Below, in pieces: positions 48,401 through 57,560 of a stretch of 64,000 nt of DNA; the first letter of the stretch is position 1; every line of letters starts with the position of its first letter. The notes below the pieces were generated by a model. It did no database searches. It was given only the letters and a program-made list of their open reading frames with translations, and was not told where the DNA came from. The stretch covers positions 1-64,000 of the forward strand of contig WSUB01000145.1 of NCBI GenBank assembly GCA_019633425.1, written 5' to 3'. A program made the position numbers and the translations under genes. Source of the DNA: Tulasnella sp. 424 (Eukaryota; Basidiomycota; Agaricomycetes; Cantharellales; Tulasnellaceae).

Positions 48401-49573
48401 TTTAAGGTAATGGTCAGCAGATTGGCAGTCCCGTCTTAAGACTATGAGCCTAACAAATCGTTTAGAGAATTGACGACCAATGCTGTTAACTTTCGCGGCG
48501 CATGCATCCCTTGCACGAATCTCCACGCACTGCTGGGAAGGCGAATGGATCACAAGGCAGTCTATATGGTGATTCCACCCTTTCGACGGAACATCTTTAC
48601 TGTGCCTGTATCGATGCGTCCCGGCGGCAAATCTCTGTCGAAGGCGCTTGTGCCTGGATTCACGGTCTCCTTCAAAGACACCACCGGTTGCATTTCTGCC
48701 TGTAACAGCCCGCCAAATCACGTAATGGAGTCGGGATGAGTACTTCAATACCAGATTGATTGGGTTTATATGTCGAATGGGCTGTGAGTGGTGTGGCCCT
48801 CCAGGGGAGATGGGCGGAAACGCGGTCGGGAGACGTTACGGGTGCCACTTAGAAGACTAAGAAAATAGAAAGGTCGAGATCATAATCTGTAAATGGAAAA
48901 TAAAAGACCATGGATCTTATCGCATAATCGATTTCGGCGAAAATTCTTTCCTAGCTTTTGGGAGTGGCTGCGCACTACAAGTTCGCTTCATCTTGTGGCG
49001 TGCGTGACCATGTGAGATATTGCCAACTTTCGCGACAATAAAACTTCATCTCACGGACTTTCAAAGAATATTCTACGGAAGCCACGAATAGCTGCGAAAC
49101 CGGAGAGCAGCCCCCATTTTTCACAGAGCTTTCTCACACCTCCGCGGCCCCGTTGCTCCACTTTGCCCGTCTTCCGGGCACCCCTTCATTTTACTCGCCG
49201 TCACCTACAACAACAAACTTTACGTTAACCAGCATCGGTGGAGTTGAAGAGCCATAAGAATGTACGTGGGAAAGGTAGATAAGCGGAGAAACGTGATCTC
49301 CGGTTCCGTAACTCACTGTAAAAAGCGCCCAGTGATAAGATCTATTCGGAGTGCCCACGGTTAGGCCTACGAATAAGGGCAGTTGGAAATGCAGGCCGTA
49401 CCGGGTGGATCCGAGAGGAGCCCTCTGTCCTTTTATTCCCTTCCCGCCTTGCGCGATCCACCGCCCATTCCCCCGTGAACACTCCACCAGCTTCCCCTCC
49501 CTCCAACCTTCGGCAGAGCCTGTACGATAAAGACGACTCTTATCGTCACCGAGCACCTTCTTAAATATCCTAT
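48400..49573 (+). promoter_or_regulatory. Upstream region of KT9 (diverged D, F and leader)
   Basis: A diverged module D at about 48460-48790 contains an 89-codon open stretch (48470-48739). It lies where other copies are frameshifted. An F-like block is at about 48960-49110. The stretch at about 49190-49330 has no match elsewhere in the window that I can see. A leader with CT-rich sequence (about 49430-49510) and 'TTAAATATCCTATATGCAAA' leads into the ATG at 49574. Confidence 0.4.
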
Positions 49574-52500
49574 ATGCAAAAAAAGGACAATCAAGATGCC
49601 GGGCCTTCGGCATTGCTTGGCTCACAGTCTAATTCGGACCAAGATACCTCCTCCGGTGAATTCCCGCCGAGTGCTAAGCTGGTACGTCCCTCCTGAGCGT
49701 CAAGGAAGATTTCAATGGCTCACCAAAGCTACGTTTTCTCATAGAGTGATAAACTCAACAAGCTTGCCAACTGGCGACTTGATCTCTCCTCTATCGAATT
49801 CGTCAAAGACGCCCCCAAGTCGCATGGAGCTTTTGCAACAGTTTCACGAGCTCTCTTGGTCTCTTCCTCCAGTGGTCAAGACGGAATGAACCAAGCGAAT
49901 CCGACCGAAAAGGACGGTCTCGGCTCACCTGGTCCCCCTGCAGAAGCGTCTCGGCAGCGGAAGGTTAGCGCTCCTATACCTTTCTGGCTATTGAAAGCGA
50001 AGATGAGCGGCTCATCAATCCGACCTCACAGGATGTAGCAGTGAGGAAAATGAACATGTCAGATGACCCAGCGCGGGTATTAGGGGTGAGAAGACCCCGA
50101 CCAATCACGTAGTGGTTTCAGCGCTTAGGTCTTTCCGATCAGTTGGCACTCCGGGAAGCCGAATTCCTGGTCGGACTTTCTCACGAAAACATCATTGAGC
50201 TCGAAGGATTCGTTGAAAACTTGTCAAATGGCAAGGATGCAGTCTGGCTGGTCTTTCCCTGGGCGGAGAACGGAAACTTGAAGAACTTTATCACGTCGGC
50301 AGAATGGGGGATCCCCGAACGAATCTACCTGGTACGATCGAACTATCTTTCTTCGACCTACCTCTGATACTTCGTATTCCAGATTTATGACGTGGTTAGA
50401 GGAGTCGAATACCTCCATAGCCAACAACCCCCAATAGGCCACGGCGATCTCAAATCTGTACGTTCTGAGAGCATCCTATTGAACGACTAGCAAACATCGC
50501 TCTGACTTTGCAGATAAATATACTGGTCAACTCTGAGTGTCGCGCGGTCATTACCGACTTTGGATCCGCTCACCATCAAACGACCGAGGATCTAGACGAG
50601 GAAACAAGTCGTAGTGAAAGCAAGTCGCCACCAGCCCTGTCGCTCGAACCAGCGTTCTGCAGCGCGACCAACACAATAATCATAACACTGAAACGCGATC
50701 ATTACTCTGCTCGTTGGGCGGCTCCGGAACTGTTGAAGGAGGAGAAAGCTACCCTTGCGAGCGATATCTGGGCATTGGGATGTGTGGTGTACGAGGTAAA
50801 GTTCAAGCTATACGTTATTGACAATCAAGTCTCAAACATGAGTTATGGATTAGGTGATGACCAATTCAATCCCGTTTCGGGACGTCATCAACGACAACGC
50901 CGTTATCGTACGGGTTGTTAAGGGAGATTGCCCTTCTATCACCGACAACGATCGCATGTCATTGATTCAAGCACTCTGTTCCCTCGTGCTCGCGTGCTGG
51001 AGCATTGAGCCCTGCAAACGACAAACTGCTGAGAATTGTCGAAAGTTGATTAATTGGATGGTGAGCAATGGTGATTTTGGGTTCGCCTACGCGCAATTGA
51101 CAAAGTTGGATATAGCCTATGATTAAGCCCGACCCGAGACGGATCACGGATGCAGCCGCGTATAGGGCACGCTCTTCATCGCTTCTGGTGAATCTGGGAT
51201 CGATGCGCATACGGCAGGATGACTATCCGAGCGCACTAGGCTTCTTCAACGACGCCCTATGTAGCTATGGAGATGTCGGCGACAGGCAAGGGAGAGCCGA
51301 CGCTCTGTGGGGCCTCGCTGAGGTGCATCGGCTTCAAAACGAATACAGCCAGGCCATGGCATTCTACTCCCAAGCCCTCCAAATACACACCGACGTCGGC
51401 GACAGACAAGGGAGAGCCGACGCTCTGTTGTCCCTCGCTGAGATGCATCGGCTTCAAAACGAATACAGCCAGGCCATGGCATTCTACTCCGAAGCCCTCC
51501 AAATACACACCGACATGGGCGACAAGAAAGGGAGAGCTGACGCTCTTCGTGGTCTCGCTGAGGTGTATCGACTTCGAAACGAGTACAACCAGGCCGTGAC
51601 ATTCTACACCGAGGCCCGCCAAATACACACCGACATCGGCGACAGGAAAGGGAGAGCTGACGCTCTTCGGGGTCTCGCTGACGTGCACCGGGTTCGAAGC
51701 GAGTACAGCCAGGCCGTGATACTCTACACCAAGGCCCTTCAACACATCGGCAGCAAGCAGGGGAGAGCTGACGCCCATTGGGGTCTCGCTCAGGTGCATC
51801 AGGCTCGAAACGAGTACACCCATGCCATTACGTCCTACACTGAAGCCTTCCAAATTCGCACCAAAATCGGCAACAAGCCTGGGACAGCTGAGGCCCTTTT
51901 GGGTCTCGCTGAGGTGCATCGGCTTCAAAACGAGCCGAGCCAGGCCATCACAATCTTCTCTGAGGCCCTTCAAATCTACACCGACATCGGTGACAAGCAA
52001 GGGAGAGCTGAGGCTCTTTCGGGTCTCGCTGAGGTGCATCACCTTCGAAACGAGTACAACCAGGCCGTCGCATCCTACTCCGAAGCCCTCGAAATCTTCA
52101 CCGACATCGGTGACAGGAAAGGGAGAGCCTCCGTTCTTTCACGTCTCGCTGACGTGCATCGGCTTCGAGACGAGTACAGCCAGGCCGTCGCATTCTACAC
52201 CGAGGCCATCCAAATCCGCACCGACATCGGCGACAAGCAAGGGAGAGCTAACGCTCTCTGGGGTCTCGCTGAGGTGCATCGGCTTCGAACCGAGTACAGC
52301 CGGGCTGTGACATTCTACTCCGAGTCCCTAGACATCCGCACCGACATCGCCGACAGGCAAGGGAGAGCAGTGACTTTGCGGAGTCTTGCTCGTGTGTATC
52401 AGTCTCAAAAGGAGTATAGCCAAGCCATCGAGCTCCTTTCAGAGGCCCTGGAAATCTGTACCGGTCTCGAAGATCGATCCGGCAGAACTTACTGTCTGCT

Positions 52501-52672
52501 GTGCCTTCGTGACGTACATCGCGATCAGGGGAACAACGGGGACGCAGCTGGCTCTCATGCAGGGGCTGCGGCGGTCTTTGAACAAATCGGCGAGGAAGCT
52601 CCGTGGTGGTCCTTGGTGGGCATTCGAGAGTCAGCGAGGTCACTTTTTGTTTCCATATTCAGGTTCATCTAA
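49574..52672 (+). CDS. KT9: longest kinase-TPR protein, 12 TPRs, catalytic Lys replaced by Arg
   Basis: Exons: 49574-49681, 49745-49963, 50032-50085, 50143-50331, 50383-50457, 50514-50795, 50854-51060, 51116-52672. They encode 896 residues. In exon 3 the ATP-anchoring lysine codon is AGG (50044-50046), giving VAVRK instead of VAVKK, and the glycine loop is 'HGAFATV'. HGD, DFG and APE remain. Lys-to-Arg at this site normally abolishes phosphotransfer, so KT9 may be a pseudokinase unless the next Lys substitutes. Twelve TPRs follow, the fifth three residues short. The last TPR and tail ('EEAPWWSLVGIRESARSLF') are unlike all other copies, and the shared 3' region is absent. Exon 4 has the two-codon insertion of KT4. 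Confidence 0.88.
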
Positions 52673-53865
52673 CACATGCGACGCACTAACTTTATTGCTC
52701 CGCGGACTCTTGATCAAAGCACCCACTCCTTGTCTCTCTCATTCTTTATTGCCACTTCGATACACCTCTTGTTTTGCGATCATCTGTTCCCAAACCATCT
52801 CAATCGTCTTGGGTTTCCATTGTATCATGAACACCATGCACATCCTAATCGCTTGATAAAACGAAGCACATGATTCCAAAGAACGAGAGCATGTCGTCTC
52901 TTCGACAGCACCTTCACACATTTCTTGATCTGGGGAATGAACCTCACTATCCACTACTTTCTAAATCACCTCCTTGACTTGTTTATTATCTTCACCCACG
53001 CCCTTTGCTGTCTTACCCGAGCCATTATATTTTGGCTTTGATCCTAATTTAACAACCTGTGGGGAGTTCAGGCTATCCCATTCCATCCGAATCGCCTCGC
53101 TCCGCTGTCCCGCTACCAACTCCTGCAGCGAGCACTATGCCGTCCATCCACCCTCCCCGGGCATGGGGTTGGTCGTTGAGACGTCCTGGAGTATTTATCA
53201 ACACTGAAAATTGAGCGAAGGCAGGAAGAGCGAACAGTGCTTGCGCGATGCCTATTATACCAGGAGTCGAATAAAAACGATTTGACGGCTAATCAATCCA
53301 AAAGTCGGTCACTAGCGCTGAGTGCCCTATGTCGCTGGTACATGTTTGTATCAGCAGGGGTTTGTTAAGCCCGATTCCTTTTTCCATTGCAGGGGAACGG
53401 CTAGATTGAGGGCCCGCAGCTTTCTCGGACTCATGAAATCCCTTTTTATAAGAGTTGTGCGGGCTCGCCATCGTCTGCCCTGAGTCTCAATCTCTTAGAG
53501 TAGCTTTAATTACACTTTTAGAAGTTCTCGTGTACTCTATTGGCTTTGGGATGAACCTTCTGAGGGTGTGGAGGGCAAGCTACCGCCGTGTGGCCCATTT
53601 CATCACCTCCTTTATACGGAATTAACGGCCCGTCATAACACCTAAGCTTCAACGTTGTGTATCATCTGAGCCGAGGAATTATCAGTGTTCACTGCGCACT
53701 CAATCTTGTGGACCACGCAATTGGGAAGGACGGCAGGTTCACGATAGGGACACTCAATGTACCCCGGAAGGATTCAAGTGATACGGACCCATATAGCGTC
53801 TGATCGGTCAGCTCCGTCCCTATATATGCCTTTAGCGATAACCGCTTCCAGGACTTGCTTCGCCA
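52673..53865. other. Spacer after KT9, no gene seen except a small NADH dehydrogenase scrap
   Basis: About 52700-53550 shows no similarity to the other intergenic modules that I can detect and no convincing gene. At about 53560-53660 there is a short match to the 3' end of the N' relics (18205-18290 and 11545-11610), so a fragment of that relic was once here. The distinct sequence fits a breakpoint at the 3' end of KT9. Confidence 0.4.
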
Positions 53866-55130
53866 CACTCACTGTACTTCACTAACACCCTGCGTATCTC
53901 CAGTGGGTCCGCTCCTGAACGTCGTTGGCGAGCCGGAGTCTCCATCAGCGCTGACGGGAGAGGCGATAGGTAGTTCGCTCATTATCTTGAGGTTCAAGGC
54001 GTCGGCGGTTTGTTGGAAGGATGTGAGCGGCCCGAATATGTTGTGCGGTGTTGTGCACGTTGAGCACCTAAAGTGAGCCATGTTGAGAAGGAGGCCAATG
54101 ATTTACGCGTGTTTGAAGCGATCAAAAAGGGTGCGGGCGTCGGAAATGGAGAAGGCAGCGTACTGGAACGTCGACCTTGCGGAACATAGCAACGCCTTTC
54201 TTCGCGTCGATGAGGGCAACGTCTTGAGCTGTCGATACAATTACAGCACCTGAACGGAGGCGAAACGCGAAAAAAGGAGTATGTCAGATAGCCATGAGAA
54301 ATGGATGATGGGATAGGCAAGCGTACCGTCAACTTGCACCAGCTGACCGAGGTCAACTGGACATCGCCCGTTCCGGGAGGCATGTCGATGACTAAAGCGT
54401 CCAAGCCCGGATAACCTTCACCACCGCGACCTCTCCAGTCAACATTGAACAGGAGCTGTTGAACAGCTTTTTGAACCATTAACCCTCGCCATACGACTGC
54501 GGTATCGTCGGTTTGAGGGACCATAAACCCGATGGACATGCATTGCAGTCCGCGGCTCGAAAACAGGATGATTGCGCCAGCTGTCAACACAACGAAGGTA
54601 TCGATTTGATCGAAACAGGCTTGGACTAGGCTTGAGAGTATGGAGTAGAGAGGGTTTCGGACCTTTAGTTAGCTCCGGTGGCGGGAGTCCCTCTAAGCCC
54701 ATCAATTTCGGTACAGAGGGGCCGAAGATGTCCAAATCAAGGAGACCGACTCTTGGATTACGTCCATTTATTGACTGACGAGCCAATGCAACTGCGAGAT
54801 TGGCTATAGAAGGGTGCTATCCGGTTCCCTTTGCTTTGAAGGAAGTTCCTTCGGAGTGGTAAGTGAAAACTCTCTAGTAATCGTGCTCTTGCCAACAACT
54901 CGTTTCCCATTGGCAGCATCAACGACGTGTTTGAGATGAGGAACAGGCCGTTTGGTTATTGGGCCGGATTTACGAGGCATTGTTGGAGGCGCGCCACGGC
55001 CTGCATTGGGAAGTCCCTGATCTCTGCCGCAGTGGGTCAAAAATTGCGGCGACGCGGTCGAGCAAAAGAAGATTCACCAGAAGAGGCTTATGTCTTGCAG
55101 TTGAAGATGTGGGGAACCGCTTGAGCCGTG
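53865..55130 (-). pseudogene. Most complete Ind1/NUBPL relic, with a one-base frameshift
   Basis: From right to left on the minus strand, 'KRPVPHLKHVVDAANGKRVV' leads into 'GKSTI', a P-loop with KRV in place of KGG. Then 'NPRVGLLDLDIFGPSVPKLM' with 'GLEGLPPPEL' lies at about 54750-54670, '[20 protein letters not shown]' with '[14 protein letters not shown]' at about 54560-54460, and '[16 protein letters not shown]' at about 54400-54350. These are the hallmark segments of the Mrp/NBP35 family. At about 54349 one base is missing compared with the copy at 61.6 kb, which shifts the frame. The exons '[16 protein letters not shown]' (about 54210-54165) and '[17 protein letters not shown]' (about 54060-54000) follow. 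Intron positions are still recognisable. Confidence 0.85.
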
Positions 55131-56100
55131 CACTAGACTTTGCTATTAGGAGTGCTTAGTGTGCGGAGTTCAGTGCGGACGGTTGTGGGATGCATGTAAA
55201 CAAACTTGACTTCCTCTTTTGGATCAGGATATACCCCAAGTGACAGGTCACTCTCTCGACTGCTCAGACTGTTCAATACAGTAACGTAATCGTATAAGTC
55301 CTTACGAGGGTATTCAATTGAGATCCCTGATACAATCTCGTCAGAACTATGACCCATCCCTGCATTCGACAAAGCTTCAACCCTAACAGCGGGCTTTCCG
55401 CACGCTAAAAGGATCTCAACCTCCTGCTGGTCCATCCAGCTCCACCCACGCATCGCACATCCCTCGAAACGTGCAGGATACCAGACGCGGTGTTAAACAG
55501 CGCATGTTGAAGTTGACGAGAGCCATGAGGTGGCACCATCACCCGAAAAGAGGTCTCGAATTCCGTTCCGCTGGGGGATCCAGAGCCCTTCAGCCGTGAA
55601 TCTGTCGGCGAGTTGGCATGGGTCTCGAGGACGATGAGTTGCTCCATTGGCCTATAGATCGAATCCTGGTGCTCTTGAGTGCGGTCGAGGGGCTCGAATC
55701 TGCCAACTCTTCGCCGAGGTCCGGTGTCGCCGCGTAACAAGCATTGAAATGCTTCGCGTTCATTCTCTAAGCAACCTCGATATGACTGCTCGTCAGCAAT
55801 CAATCCAATTTCCGGTTTGTTGAAGGCGAGAAATCCGTCCGGTCAAACGAGGTGGAGGGACTCACTATCCACCTAACGAGGGATTCATGAGTTTGCTGTT
55901 TGAGAAACGGATGGTGAGCATTGCAGAGCCGAGTGTATTTCACCCAGACGATAAACTTACAAGAGCCACAAACCCTCTTCTTATTTCCCATCTCAACGCG
56001 TTTGATCCCATACAACCAGAGCTTGGTTTTGCAACAACCAGTCCGTAATAGCTTTGAACTTCCCTTTCACCGACGCTTGCTTCTGCCCAATCATTTCATC
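55130..56100. other. Spacer between the Ind1 relic and module C
   Basis: About 55140-55340 resembles the stretch at about 4680-4860 after the KT1-linked NADH dehydrogenase relic, so it is another shuffled piece. An open stretch on the minus strand (55803-55405, 132 codons) has no motif I recognise. A short part near 55430-55480 resembles about 24170-24220. I call no gene. Confidence 0.35.
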
Positions 56101-57060
56101 TTCACGATCCACTCCACTCCGTGCTCATCTGGTCGTGAAGGTACGCATTCCAGCAAAACGCAGCCTCGCAAAACCTCCAAGGATTTCGGAGCGGTTCGGG
56201 CGCGGCTTCTTCCTTCTCCGCCATTCGTTCCTGCTATCGACGCGGTGTTTATTGATGATCAAAGAGCGAGCTTCAAATGCGAAGAAGAAGCGGTATCCCG
56301 TGGTTGTCGTCGTCGGTTGGGGAGCTTGCCCCGTCGACGATTTGCTTGGCGAGGAATCAAGCATCGAATGCGGTTGAAACTGTTGTTGAGGTGAAGTTGG
56401 GGGTTTCTCGTAGGAGTCGTACGGGCATATAAATGCGAAAAGAGGGCTATTTCGTAACGTTCGGGCGAGAGAATGTTGGAGGACGAAACTGGTGAAGAGA
56501 GAGCGTCGGATCATACGAGTTGAACTGATTCCGGCGTTGCAGTGGAAGAGAGGTGACCGAGAGAGAAGAGAGGTAATAGGAATCAGATGCATTCTTTGGT
56601 GGACGCATTAGAGTCTTAACAGTGCTCACCTGCAGCCTCAAACACGGCATGTTGGCCCCAGTAAACGCGACCCAGTCGAGGTACATTACGACCAAAAAAG
56701 GCAGCACCCTCCTGTACCCCACCATCCAGCTTCAGTGACGCCATATTAAATTCGACCGCAACGACTTTGAGACGCCTCCCCTTGGATAACGTTTTCGGTG
56801 TCTTCCAAGGTTCATCGCACATTCTCAAGGCACGCTGGCGTTCATCGAAAGCGTCGGCACGTCAATAAGTTTGGTGAAGTAAAGCTGATGTGCAGAGAGT
56901 GTGACGTACGATGAGTTCCCCGGTGCTTGATGAGGACAGGAGTGAGCTGCAGGAGACTGGGGTTCATGGTCCCAGTCGAAATGGAGACTGACGGGGACCT
57001 CAGGGTTCGACGGCAAATAGTGAACCGCGGTTTACGGTGTTTACGTACGTAGCCTCGATC
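56100..57060 (-). pseudogene. Module C, diverged copy (unknown family)
   Basis: The minus strand keeps 'SAHQLYFTKLIDVPTLSMNA' (about 56905-56845), and after a frameshift 'GRRLKVVAVEFNMASLKLDG' (about 56785-56725). It then runs to a donor-like CAG|GTGAGC near 56632. The second segment aligns with 'FLAEQILDG' of the other copies as 'FLAKQIVDGASSPT' at about 56370-56320, with a stop just before it. The first segment is longer and reads more like real protein here than in the other copies, so this is the best material for identifying the family. Confidence 0.45.
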
Positions 57061-57560
57061 CTTCAACGCCCATTTGAGGTATTAGCCCGGTCTCAGTCCT
57101 TTGATCACATCGAGCAAGTAGAAAGCTATCTTTCAATAGGAAAATCAGACCGTAGACCTCGCCAGATATTTGATTTCGGCAAATTTCCTTCCTAGTCTTG
57201 CGTGTCTTATCTTGTGGCCGTGACTGCGCGAGATGTTGAGTTTCGCGACGACACCTCAACTTCATTGTACGGACTTGCAGGGAACATTCTATAGAAGCTA
57301 TGAACGCAACAGCTACAGAACTGATGCGGCGTGCTCACGGTTAGCCCTGTTAAGAAGGGTAGGTAGAGGTGCAAGCTCTCCCGGGTGGATCCGAGAGAAC
57401 TTCTCCGTCCTCCTCTTCCCATCCCGCGCACGATCCATTGACACGCTCACTCCCCGGTGAAGACTTCATCAGGTTCCCCCCTCTCTCCAACTCTCCCCTC
57501 AGCCTATCCAATACGGCCACTATTATCGTCATCCAGCATCTTTTCGCTTAAATATCCTAC
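57060..57560 (+). promoter_or_regulatory. Upstream region of KT10 (module F and leader)
   Basis: A diverged F block lies at about 57165-57365, without the conserved short frame. CT-rich sequence at about 57395-57500 and 'TTAAATATCCTACATGCAAA' lead into the ATG at 57561. Module D is missing. Confidence 0.42.

Noticed and set aside
51240..52560. Direct repeats resembling a CRISPR array or minisatellite
   Set aside because: The period is 120 bases with a continuous reading frame and TPR signature residues, and there are no unique spacers. The repeats are protein-coding.
53865..55130. Functional IND1 gene
   Set aside because: The P-loop reads GKRVVGKST, one base is missing after the signature motif, and further frame breaks are present.
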